Assembly: GCF_025567095.1 (NCBI RefSeq)
Contig: NZ_JAOQJH010000007.1
DNA length: 64,000 nt
Strand: one strand, 5' to 3'
Source: Anthropogastromicrobium aceti
GTDB taxonomy: Bacteria > Bacillota > Clostridia > Lachnospirales > Lachnospiraceae
The notes under the pieces are model-generated. The model worked only from the letters and a program-made list of their open reading frames with translations. It was not told where the DNA came from and searched no databases. A program made the translations under genes and the position numbers. Shown piece after piece: positions 24,740-33,042 of this stretch (positions are counted from its first letter, which is position 1; each line of letters begins with the position of its first letter).

Positions 24740-25220
24740 AAAAAAATACACTGCCATCGGCTAGTAAGCAGAGGGACATCCCTCGGCTGTTCTTTGGCAA
24801 GTGAATATCGGCACTACAGGTACGTTCCCAACCGTAGAAGCGTGACAGTATGAGCGCCATGATTAAGTATAGGGTAAAGATTCTTAGACTTGGAGCGAGA
24901 AAGCATAGCTGTGAATAAGGCGGTGGCAGCCTTTCGCCAGGATCACGGATGGGGGATAATGATACACGTTACCAGCCAGAGAGCGGAAGATGGACTCCGG
25001 GTTGTAATCAGAAAGACCCCTAGGACATCTGTGAGCGGCGGCAGGCCAGCCGCCCGCCTGTAGTGTCCCCTTTCCCAGAAGAAATACAGGAATAGTTCCG
25101 GGGGTGCGAGGTCAAATGCGGAACAGCAAGATAAAAAAGAAATCAATGAAGAAGTGTGTCGTTGATATCAGATACCATGCGGCTGTAGGAGACTACAGCC
25201 GTATTCTTGTGGTATTAACG
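24740..25220 (+). ncRNA. Candidate large structured RNA or leader between DUF3846 and DUF4240
   Basis: This gene-free stretch of about 480 bases is full of strong stems. AGC-A-GAGGGA/TCCCTC-G-GCT is at 24767-24788, closed by TGCCA/TGGCA. A branched stem GGACA/TGTCC (25023-25068) encloses GGCGGC/GCCGCC (25037-25054). A 12-pair stem with a GAGA tetraloop lies near 25177-25204, closed by ATACCA/TGGTAT (25172-25215). The last structure ends about ten bases before the DUF4240 ribosome site. I recognise no known RNA family; a complex 5' leader or a free RNA are both possible. Confidence 0.5.
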
Positions 25221-25242
25221 TCACATCAAGGGGAGAGAACAG

Positions 25243-25968
25243 ATGGAAGAAACAAAAAGAAGTGGAATGAGCAAGGATCAATTCTGGAATCTGATTGAAA
25301 AAGCAAAGGAAGTGTGCGGCACCGATCTGGATGCTTCGGTAGTGTGGATCAAGCAGCAGCTCTTCTATATGACACCGGAGGATGTCCTCCAATTCCACAA
25401 TCTTGTTTACAGTTACCGGGATGCGGCTTATAAGTACGGCTTATGGACAGCGGCAGGTATTATGATGGAAGCAGGGTGCAGTGATGACAGTTTTTCCGAT
25501 TTTCGGATGTGGCTGATCGCCCAGGGAAAAGAAGTTTATCTGAATGCCTTAAAAGATCCGGATTCCCTTTCCGGCGTGACTCCGTATGGGTACTGTAGTT
25601 TTGAAGCGTTGGGATACATCTCATCGCAGGTCTACAGTGCCATGAAAGGGAAAAATATCTATCAGGACAGTACGGCAAGAATGCAGATGGAATGTTATGA
25701 GCAGGTGATCCGGGATATTGTGTACCATCCCATGATCGAGTATCCGCTGGAATTACCGGAAGCAATGGTGGTATATCCGAAACTCTGTGAATGCCATTTG
25801 TCCGAGCAGGTAAGGAAAGCTCCTCAGAAAGTAAGGACATGGAATGTTTCCCGGACGGATATCCGAAGGATGATGGCAAGAGGGAATGCTGCCATAAAGA
25901 AAATGCAGGAACAGGAACAGAATACACCGGAAGCGACCAGACCCGTCCGTAAGGGTACGGTAAGATAA
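25243..25968 (+). CDS. DUF4240 domain protein
   Basis: In this 241-residue protein, residues 12-135 carry the DUF4240 pattern: DQFWNLIEKAK, DVLQFHNLVYSYRDAAYK, LWTAAGIMM and SDFRMWLIAQGKEVY. It is soluble and mostly helical with a basic tail. Relatives appear both on chromosomes and in ICEs; no activity is known. The ribosome site AAGGGGAGAG follows the large folded region directly, so that RNA may control it. DinG follows 21 bases later. Confidence 0.8.
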   Translation: MEETKRSGMSKDQFWNLIEKAKEVCGTDLDASVVWIKQQLFYMTPEDVLQFHNLVYSYRDAAYKYGLWTAAGIMMEAGCSDDSFSDFRMWLIAQGKEVYLNALKDPDSLSGVTPYGYCSFEALGYISSQVYSAMKGKNIYQDSTARMQMECYEQVIRDIVYHPMIEYPLELPEAMVVYPKLCECHLSEQVRKAPQKVRTWNVSRTDIRRMMARGNAAIKKMQEQEQNTPEATRPVRKGTVR

Positions 25969-25989
25969 GCTTTCTGGCAAGGAGAAGTA

Positions 25990-27966
25990 ATGTGTTATAA
26001 AAATGAATATCAGAAAAGGGCACATGGCGAAGTGGAACAGATCTTTCGGGAGCTTCTCCCGGAAGCCGGGCTTCATGTAAGGGAAGAACAGATCCGTCTC
26101 TGCCATGAAATGCTGGATGCCCTTATGAAAAATGAAATCACGCTCTGTGATGCAGGCGTCGGCATCGGAAAGACCTATGCCTATCTGACAGCCTGCATCC
26201 TGATGCGGAAATATAGTGTACTGCATTCCGGTTATTCGGGATGTGACAGGCGGTCTGTAGTGGTATCCACTTCCAGTATCGCCTTACAGAAAGCCATCAT
26301 AGAGGAATATGTTCCTTTCTTATCGGATGTACTGTTAAAAGCAGATCTGCTTCAGGGAGAATTAAAAGCAGTCGTCCGCAAGGGAAAGGAACATTTTGTA
26401 TGCGATTACAGGCTGGCCCAGAGATTAGAGGCAGTCCGGGACAAGAATAAAAATCAGGCACAGATGGAGGCATTGAAGTCCCTCCGGCATAACTTTGATT
26501 TAGATTCCGTACATAACCTGAGCGGTTTTGACCGCAGGCTGGTGTGCGTACCAAAATTCTGCCCTAGGGAGTGTCCGGGAAAAGTAGAATGCCGTTATCA
26601 GAAGCATCTGGATAGTTCCAGGAAAGAGGACATTTTTTTACAGATTTGCAATCACAATTATCTTCTGGCAGATGCCATGCACCGGGCAAATGGGTACCGG
26701 CCGCTTCTGGCAGATTACAGGGCGCTGGTTGTGGATGAGGCCCATAAACTCCCGGAAGCCGCCAGCCAGATGTATGGAAGAAGCATTGGAAGGGAAGATG
26801 TGCAGGAGATTGCTTACTTTTTAGGCAGAGAGCATAAAGGCACGGATGGAAAACGGCTGATGGAAGGGTTTTCTGCACTTCAGGCGGAGATCCGAAAGCA
26901 TCGGAAAGATGGCACAGAGGACATGGCTGGAAAAGAAAGTTTTTATTTTCCGCCGGGAGCTGGCACAGCCTTAGCCCAGATGCAGGAAAGGCTTCAGCTT
27001 ATGATCAAAAGGCTTGCCGGGAATATTCCTTACTGGATCTTTCGGCGGATGGAAGAGATGGAAGAGCTGTTCGGATGGTTTTTAAAGAACGACAAGCGAT
27101 ATATTTTGTTTTTACAGCAGGACAGCCGGGGACATTTAACCTTTATGGCAGTCAACCGGGAGATCCCGAAGTATCTGGATGCGACTTTATGGAGCCGGGG
27201 ATTTCCGGCGATCTTAACCAGCGGCACCTTAAAAGCCGGGAACGGGTTTGCAAGAACCAGACAGATGACCGGGCTGGAAAAAGAAACGGGCGTCCGGGAG
27301 TGTGTGGCAGAATCCCCATTCTGTTACAAAGAGAACTGTCTGCTTTACATCCCGGAGCATTTAAGACCTATGAAAAAGGGAAGCAGGGAAGAGGCCGAGC
27401 AGCTTGCCGGGCAGATCCGTGATCTGGTGTGTTCCACTTACGGGCATACGCTGGTACTGTTCACATCTTATACCCTGATGGGAAATGTGCATCAGCTTTT
27501 GCGGGATCAGATCCCGTTCCCGATGGTGCAGGTATGGAGAAACTCCCAGGAAGAGATTGCACGGTTTAAGAAGATGGAGAATGCAGTGCTGTTCGCAGCC
27601 GGCTCCTGCTGGGAAGGTGTGGACTTTCCGGGGGACATGGTATCGTCTCTCATCATCGTAAAACTGCCATTTTCTGTTCCGGACCCCATCCATGAAGCAC
27701 AAAAGGAGCAGTACCGATCCCTGGAATCCTATATCCAGACCATCGTAGTCCCGGATATGCAGAAGAAGCTGCGGCAGGGATTCGGCCGGGCAATCCGCAC
27801 GGAGCAGGACACCTGCGTTGTGTCCATTTTGGATCACCGGACAGCAAAGAAAGGCAGGTATCGGAGTGATGTTCTGGAAGCACTGCCAAAGTGCCAGATG
27901 GCAGAACGGATCGAAGAAGTAGAAAATTTTATCCGAAGCCGGAAAGTGGAGCGGTACTATAGCTGA
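25990..27966 (+). CDS. DinG/XPD-type ATP-dependent DNA helicase
   Basis: The protein has 658 residues of superfamily 2. Walker A reads GVGIGKTYAY near residue 55; the DEAH box is VVDEAHKL near 248. Cysteines in CPRECPGKVEC (near 195-203) plus an earlier VCDY could hold the iron-sulfur cluster of XPD/DinG helicases. Motif VI is QGFGRAIRTEQD near 597. It lacks the 3'-5' exonuclease domain of Bacillus DinG. It probably helps processing or replication of the excised element. Confidence 0.87.
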   Translation: MCYKNEYQKRAHGEVEQIFRELLPEAGLHVREEQIRLCHEMLDALMKNEITLCDAGVGIGKTYAYLTACILMRKYSVLHSGYSGCDRRSVVVSTSSIALQKAIIEEYVPFLSDVLLKADLLQGELKAVVRKGKEHFVCDYRLAQRLEAVRDKNKNQAQMEALKSLRHNFDLDSVHNLSGFDRRLVCVPKFCPRECPGKVECRYQKHLDSSRKEDIFLQICNHNYLLADAMHRANGYRPLLADYRALVVDEAHKLPEAASQMYGRSIGREDVQEIAYFLGREHKGTDGKRLMEGFSALQAEIRKHRKDGTEDMAGKESFYFPPGAGTALAQMQERLQLMIKRLAGNIPYWIFRRMEEMEELFGWFLKNDKRYILFLQQDSRGHLTFMAVNREIPKYLDATLWSRGFPAILTSGTLKAGNGFARTRQMTGLEKETGVRECVAESPFCYKENCLLYIPEHLRPMKKGSREEAEQLAGQIRDLVCSTYGHTLVLFTSYTLMGNVHQLLRDQIPFPMVQVWRNSQEEIARFKKMENAVLFAAGSCWEGVDFPGDMVSSLIIVKLPFSVPDPIHEAQKEQYRSLESYIQTIVVPDMQKKLRQGFGRAIRTEQDTCVVSILDHRTAKKGRYRSDVLEALPKCQMAERIEEVENFIRSRKVERYYS

Positions 27967-28134
27967 GAACATCCGTGGCGTTATTGGTTCTGCCCAGATC
28001 CGGGTAGCAGACAGGACAAAAAGTTTAGTGGTATTTCAGGGGCGGTTTGGAGCGAATTGGTGGTATTGGTGATAGCTTTATTGGCATGAGTTGGGTATAC
28101 TGTGTATAGCGTTAGAGGAAAGGAGGCAGACAAC

Positions 28135-29265
28135 ATGAAGCGATATAAAGTGGAAATGCAGCGAGAAGGTTCCGTAAAATATTTCTTTATACGGGATATG
28201 GAAACACTGGAAATTGTGTTGCTGCCAAGCAAGTATCTAATGCATCAGGTGCGGGCAAACCGTTCCCCGAATACTATACGGAGAAATGCATTTGCCCTTG
28301 CCTACTACTGGGAATATCTGCTGGAAGAAGAACATGAAGCAGAAGATGTCTATGGAATGGATTACGAAACGCAATATGATTTTTTCGCAGAATATCTGAA
28401 ATGGCTGAAAGCCGGGAAACATACCGACAATTTGGATAAAGAACCGCAGAATAAAACCTGTAACGCTTACTTAAAAGAAGTGTTCAGGTTTTATTCTTTT
28501 TTAGAAGTAGTCAGAAATAACGGTTCCTGCCTGTCGGTATTATCCTATAATCAGCCGATCACAAAGGCAAATGCCATCGGGGTCAGAAGAACCATCCGCT
28601 CCCGGTCATTTAAAGGATACTTAAAAGAAGAGGAACGAAACGTCCGGGCAGCCGAACGGAACGAAATCGTAACGATTTTAGAAGCCTGTACAAACTGCAG
28701 GGATCAGGTGTTGATCTTACTGACATCGGAACTGGGATTCCGCATCGGTGAAATTTTGGGAATTGATTATACCAAAGACATCGATTACGAAAACCATGAG
28801 ATCCGGGTAGACTTCCGGGATGATAATGAAAACGATGCAAGAGCAAAAAATGCCGAAGAGCGAAGAGGACGGGTGAGCGATGATACCTTTGAATTCCTGC
28901 TTTATTATATCGGGGAATACTGGGACATCCTGCAAAAACAGGAATACCTGTTTATTAACATCAAAGGGGATACCATAGGGAAGCCGTTAAGAGTAGACAG
29001 CGTCTACGATATGTTTGAACGCATGGAGAAAAAGACTGGGATCAAGATCACACCGCACATGCTTCGAAGATATTATGCAAATACGAGGTGGGAAGCAGAC
29101 TGGCCGCTGGAAATGATCAGCCAGGCACTGGGACACAAGCATCTCGATACAACCATACGATATCTGAATGTTTTAGATGACAAGCTGAAAACAGCAAGTC
29201 AGGAATTTTACCGCCGATATTCCAAACTTTACGGAGTAGAACAGTTTTTGGAAAGCAGGAGGTGA
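28135..29265 (+). CDS. Tyrosine recombinase 1 (Tn554 TnpA-like)
   Basis: The 376-residue protein has a SAM-like core-binding domain followed by a catalytic domain with all expected residues: arginine in GFRIGE, HMLRRY, LGHKHLDTTIRYL with the second histidine and the final tyrosine. ATG 28135 follows AAAGGAGGCAGACAAC. The length and place first in a run of recombinases match TnpA of Tn554-type elements. Six bases separate it from recombinase 2. A TATACT box at 28096-28101 is a possible -10. Confidence 0.9.
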   Translation: MKRYKVEMQREGSVKYFFIRDMETLEIVLLPSKYLMHQVRANRSPNTIRRNAFALAYYWEYLLEEEHEAEDVYGMDYETQYDFFAEYLKWLKAGKHTDNLDKEPQNKTCNAYLKEVFRFYSFLEVVRNNGSCLSVLSYNQPITKANAIGVRRTIRSRSFKGYLKEEERNVRAAERNEIVTILEACTNCRDQVLILLTSELGFRIGEILGIDYTKDIDYENHEIRVDFRDDNENDARAKNAEERRGRVSDDTFEFLLYYIGEYWDILQKQEYLFINIKGDTIGKPLRVDSVYDMFERMEKKTGIKITPHMLRRYYANTRWEADWPLEMISQALGHKHLDTTIRYLNVLDDKLKTASQEFYRRYSKLYGVEQFLESRR

Positions 29266-29271
29266 AGATAG

Positions 29272-31029
29272 ATGCCGGCAAGAAGGGTGTTTGCTTGGGA
29301 GCCGGAAGAACAATGGACATCAAGTGAAGAACGGGAAAAGAAGATAGAAGAACTGAGCCGGGAATTAGATGAAAGCATGGACAGCAACTCTGGAAAAGGC
29401 TGTCTGAAAGCATACTTGGTAAAAAATGAAGTGTGGCATATAGCAGACATCGATTATGAGCTTAGAGTGGATTATAAGAAATATCTGAAAAGCACTTATT
29501 CTGATTCAGTAGTACGCAGCTATTTACGTGGAATGGATAAGGCAAAATTATATGCAATCAGAAAGCATGCCAATACGTTAAAAGGAAAACAGGAGATAGC
29601 AAAGAATACAGATTTAATCCAAGAACTGCTCTTTTTACCATATCACCCAAATCCGGCAATCGCAGAAAGATATGACTGCAAAGTTGCTATTGATAAATTA
29701 GTTTGGGATTTTCGTGTAAACGGCTCAGAACTATGCAAGCGTCAGCTTTTAGAAATTATCGAAGATGTCGTACTGCGTGACATAATGCTGAGAGAATGCA
29801 CAATGCGGTTAAACGGTTTGAAGGTGGTATATCAATTTTGTATGCAGGAACATATTGAGGATTTAAGATATATTACACAGGTACAGGCCGATAAACTTGA
29901 AAAATATGCAGATACGGCATATGCAAAAGAGCTTGCAGAAAGAGAACTCCGAGAATGTCAGAAATATCTTTTCTGCCATGCCAAGAATATTTTATGGGAT
30001 TCAACAGTCTGGTATTTGGAAAGACTGCATCTGGAACAATATAGAGTCAACCCATCCAATCCTGTGAAAAAATTTTCCTTTATGGGCATAGAAAAAAGAG
30101 AGAACCGGGAAATTTTGCAGGAATACATGAAATACTGTCTGGGTGTTACACATTTGGCAATGAGTGGCATACAAGCCGAATTCTACAGGATTCTGGCATT
30201 TGCCATGTGGATGGAAAAAGAAACCGCGATGGAGCTGAAACTTGCATCAGAAACCGAAATAAAAAAATATTTCCAGACAATTGAGTTAAAAGAAGCTTCT
30301 TATTTTAATGATATTGTTATAGCAATCTATCAGCTATATGAATATCTGCAGACGAAAGAAATCATAGACAGGATACCATTTCGTTATGAGTATTATTTGA
30401 AAAAAGAAATACATTGTCATAATAACCGAAGCGTAGAGATGGAAATATATGAGAGGATTCTGAGAGAATTAAAAAATTTCCCTGAAATTCCAAGATTGAT
30501 CCTTTTACATTCTATGCTGATTGGACTAAGGATCAGTGAAGTATGCACCCTGAAAGGGGATGCTTATTCCTGGCAGGGAAGAGATGCGTGGATACAGGTT
30601 TATCAGATGAAAATGCGAACATACAAAAGAGTACCGATTCCAGATGTTCTTTATAAGATTATGAAAAGATATTTGGAAAAATATCATATTGGAAGTGAGG
30701 ATTATGTTTTTCAAAACAAACGGGGAGGGGCATATCAGTATGGTTCGTTTAAGTGGCAAATGAAAGAACTGTTTAATAAGAGGCAGGATATTTTCAAAGG
30801 GTATGATTTTAAATCACATGATTTCCGCCATACGATAGCGACTCTGTTATATGATGACGAAGTCCCTCTTCAGAGTATCCGGGACTATCTGGGACATGAT
30901 TATGAAGAGATGACACAGCAGTATGTGGATTTTATGCCAAAGAAAATTTCAGCAGCGAATCAGGAGTTTTTCAAGAAAGGAGAAAACAGCCTGGCATCAG
31001 GAATCAAGAAGTGCAAACGTGGAAAATAA
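29272..31029 (+). CDS. Tyrosine recombinase 2 (Tn554 TnpB-like)
   Basis: This larger, 585-residue recombinase has a long N-terminal half, as in TnpB. Catalytic residues are intact: GLRISE, KMRTYKRVPI, HDFRHT and LGHDYEEMTQQYVD. It overlaps the next recombinase by 11 bases. The divergence from recombinase 1 shows that the three genes are not recent copies; each presumably has its own role in the synaptic complex. Confidence 0.9.
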   Translation: MPARRVFAWEPEEQWTSSEEREKKIEELSRELDESMDSNSGKGCLKAYLVKNEVWHIADIDYELRVDYKKYLKSTYSDSVVRSYLRGMDKAKLYAIRKHANTLKGKQEIAKNTDLIQELLFLPYHPNPAIAERYDCKVAIDKLVWDFRVNGSELCKRQLLEIIEDVVLRDIMLRECTMRLNGLKVVYQFCMQEHIEDLRYITQVQADKLEKYADTAYAKELAERELRECQKYLFCHAKNILWDSTVWYLERLHLEQYRVNPSNPVKKFSFMGIEKRENREILQEYMKYCLGVTHLAMSGIQAEFYRILAFAMWMEKETAMELKLASETEIKKYFQTIELKEASYFNDIVIAIYQLYEYLQTKEIIDRIPFRYEYYLKKEIHCHNNRSVEMEIYERILRELKNFPEIPRLILLHSMLIGLRISEVCTLKGDAYSWQGRDAWIQVYQMKMRTYKRVPIPDVLYKIMKRYLEKYHIGSEDYVFQNKRGGAYQYGSFKWQMKELFNKRQDIFKGYDFKSHDFRHTIATLLYDDEVPLQSIRDYLGHDYEEMTQQYVDFMPKKISAANQEFFKKGENSLASGIKKCKRGK

Positions 31030-32542
31030 ATTTTACATAAAAAAATTGGACTCTTATGAGAAAGCAAGTGAAATTTCAAAAATACGAATGGGAACAGAAC
31101 CTTCGTATGACCTTGATTTACTGCCGTCTGTACAGATGCAGAAAGAAATGAGGGAGTTCCTGAAATACAGAGGACAACAGCTTGGGGCGGAAAAATTTTA
31201 TACTGAGAGAAGATTTTACCATCATTTATGTAAAATGCTGCAAACCAGAAGAGACAGACCGGAAAGTTTTTTGGACTGGGACAAAGAAAAATGGAAGCAG
31301 CAGATGAAAATATGGCTTTTACAGCAGAGATTGCCCCTGACAGAAATTGCAAAATCCCATTGTGGGAATGAAACGGTATCACAGGCAAAGACATTGCACT
31401 ATATTGACCGATTAATAGATTATTTCCTTGATTTAAGAGATGCTGATGTAGATGAGATGACAAAGGATGTCTGGCAACTTGAAAAACTTGATATACAAGT
31501 GAAACAGGATTTGACGCGCACGACCAGAATTATAAATTTTAAGGAAATCTCCCAGCAGGATCTCAGAGAGGAAGTAAAAAAGGCAATTTATTTTCAACTG
31601 AAAACAGAAAGCATCGGTACTGTAAAAAAAGAAATGACTGCCATTCGAAGGTTTTCAAGATATCTGAAGGAAAACAATAAAGAAGTAGATTCCTGCTCAA
31701 AGCTGGACAGGAAAATCATGGAAGAGTATTTGATATACATGAAAACAGAAGATACCGGGACAAAAAGATATCGGGCGGAGCTGACGAGACTGCGGGCATT
31801 GCTGAATATGGTAGCTGACGTCTATCAATATCCGCAGGTAAAGGATTTAATTTTGAATCGGGATATTCCACCAGATATAAGGGGAGAAATCAAAATTTAT
31901 TCCGATCAGGAATTAAAGCGATTTAATGCTTTCCTTACGAAAGTGGATGTGCAGACGGCGAGACTTATGCTTATTCATCAAATGCTTGGAACAAGAATGT
32001 CAGATACACTGACACTCAGGACAGACTGCCTGATTGAAAAAGACGGTGAAACCATAATACAGATTCACCAAATGAAAACACATTTTTATGAAAAACCGAT
32101 TAGTCAGGAACTGGCTGTCTTAATAAAGGAAGCGATTCGATACAGAGAAAAGGAGCACGGAAAAGGTAAATACATTTTTACAAGTTTAAGTGATCCTTCA
32201 AAACCAATGAAATATGCTACAGTCCAGCAAAAAATTACAGATAAAATATATCAGGAAAATCTCCGAGATGATAAGGGAGAATATTTTGGATTCGGTTCTC
32301 ACATGTATCGGCATATTTATGGCATGAAGCTTGCCGAGATGCATGTGGATGACTGGACAATCGCAAGACTACTGGGGCATAGAAGCCTGAGAAATGTAAA
32401 GTATTACAGAAAGATGAGCAACAAAATACTGGCAGATGATACACGAAAAACAAGAAACCGATTATCTAAGATGGTACTGGAATGTCTGGAAGGATGGGAG
32501 GAAGAATATGAACAAATACGATTCGATGATAGCCTGCAATAA
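31019..32542 (+). CDS. Tyrosine recombinase 3
   Basis: The 507-residue catalytic domain again is complete: GTRMSD, QMKTHFYEK, HMYRHI and LGHRSLRNVKYY. The start is taken as GTG 31019, which overlaps the previous stop by 11 bases; upstream codons in this frame only translate recombinase 2 out of frame. It overlaps the TnpC-like gene by 35 bases. Classical Tn554 has two recombinases plus TnpC, while RIT elements have three recombinases; this set combines both. Confidence 0.88.
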   Translation: MENKFYIKKLDSYEKASEISKIRMGTEPSYDLDLLPSVQMQKEMREFLKYRGQQLGAEKFYTERRFYHHLCKMLQTRRDRPESFLDWDKEKWKQQMKIWLLQQRLPLTEIAKSHCGNETVSQAKTLHYIDRLIDYFLDLRDADVDEMTKDVWQLEKLDIQVKQDLTRTTRIINFKEISQQDLREEVKKAIYFQLKTESIGTVKKEMTAIRRFSRYLKENNKEVDSCSKLDRKIMEEYLIYMKTEDTGTKRYRAELTRLRALLNMVADVYQYPQVKDLILNRDIPPDIRGEIKIYSDQELKRFNAFLTKVDVQTARLMLIHQMLGTRMSDTLTLRTDCLIEKDGETIIQIHQMKTHFYEKPISQELAVLIKEAIRYREKEHGKGKYIFTSLSDPSKPMKYATVQQKITDKIYQENLRDDKGEYFGFGSHMYRHIYGMKLAEMHVDDWTIARLLGHRSLRNVKYYRKMSNKILADDTRKTRNRLSKMVLECLEGWEEEYEQIRFDDSLQ

Positions 32543-32891
32543 AAAAGCCAGTGAAGAAAAAGTAAACAGGGCAGTGACAGAAATCAGGCAGATGCTGACA
32601 GAACGGGAAAAAGTGACGGTCCCAAAACTGACAAAGAGGACAGGATTGTCCAGAGGATTCTTTTATAAGAATGAAACGGTCAGAAAAGAAATGGATCGTG
32701 CTCTGGAGCAGCAGGCAGGAATGATAGACCCCAAAAGATACATAGGTGACATTGTACTGAAGAATCGGATCAATGTATTAGAAGAACAGATCCGGGAGCT
32801 GAAACGTGAAAAAGAGCAAATGGAAAAAGAAAATGTAAGATTGAGAAAAGCCTTAAACAAGAAAGACCTGAACGTATTAAAAACTTTATAA
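32508..32891 (+). CDS. TnpC-like accessory protein of the integration module
   Basis: The 127-residue N-terminal half looks like a small DNA-binding domain (TVPKLTKRTGLSRGFFYKNE), and residues 85-122 form a strong coiled coil (VLEEQIRELKREKEQMEKENVRL in two parts). TnpC of Tn554 stimulates transposition and directs orientation. Start ATG 32508 follows GGGAGGAAGA, inside the end of recombinase 3, so all four genes are one coupled unit. Confidence 0.82.
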   Translation: MNKYDSMIACNKKASEEKVNRAVTEIRQMLTEREKVTVPKLTKRTGLSRGFFYKNETVRKEMDRALEQQAGMIDPKRYIGDIVLKNRINVLEEQIRELKREKEQMEKENVRLRKALNKKDLNVLKTL

Positions 32892-32912
32892 TCTGAATTA
32901 GAAAATAATCTG

Positions 32913-32942
32913 CAACGACCGGGAAGAATTTCCCGGTTGTTG
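32913..32942. terminator. Strong hairpin 21 bases after the recombinase module
   Basis: CAACGACCGGGAA at 32913-32925 pairs with TTCCCGGTTGTTG at 32930-32942, 13 pairs with one G-U and a four-base loop. No T-run follows, so it may be a factor-dependent terminator, or a structure near the element end. Confidence 0.5.
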
Positions 32943-33000
32943 TGGTTGGAATATAAAAGTGTAGATAACAAAAGGTGTGCATAAATTGTATTTATGATAT

Positions 33001-33014
33001 ACTTATCGATAAGT
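33001..33014. promoter_or_regulatory. 14-base perfect palindrome before the orphan gene
   Basis: ACTTATC/GATAAGT is a perfect palindrome right after a possible -10 box TATGAT (32993-32998) and 29 bases before the start of the next gene. It is a candidate operator or part of the element's right junction. Confidence 0.4.
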
Positions 33015-33042
33015 TAAATTCGAAGAAAGAGGATGATAGAAG

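Larger units (their letters stand above)
1..32891. mobile_element. Integrative and conjugative element, Tn1549/CTn-like backbone (left end outside window)
   Basis: The gene order MobC, relaxase, DUF3801, ArdC-like, DUF4314, VirD4, Maff2, VirB6-like, DUF4313, PrgI, VirB4, CHAP hydrolase is the conserved transfer module of Tn1549/CTn-type elements of Clostridia. Downstream lie cargo genes, a sigma-like protein, DUF3846, DUF4240, DinG and three tyrosine recombinases. All genes but one regulator read rightward. The right end cannot be fixed exactly; the last recognisable element gene is the TnpC-like gene ending at 32891, and chromosome-like genes begin after about 34.3 kb. The left end lies before base 1. 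Base composition is visibly richer in G+C from 1 to 14.2 kb than in the chromosome to the right. Confidence 0.9.

Noticed and set aside
24740..25220. Group II intron or retroelement
   Set aside because: No reverse transcriptase is coded, no GTGYG start was seen, and no domain V-like 34-base hairpin was found in the folded region.
24740..25220. CRISPR array
   Set aside because: Stems are all different and no direct repeat recurs with regular spacers. No CRISPR-like array was seen anywhere in the window.
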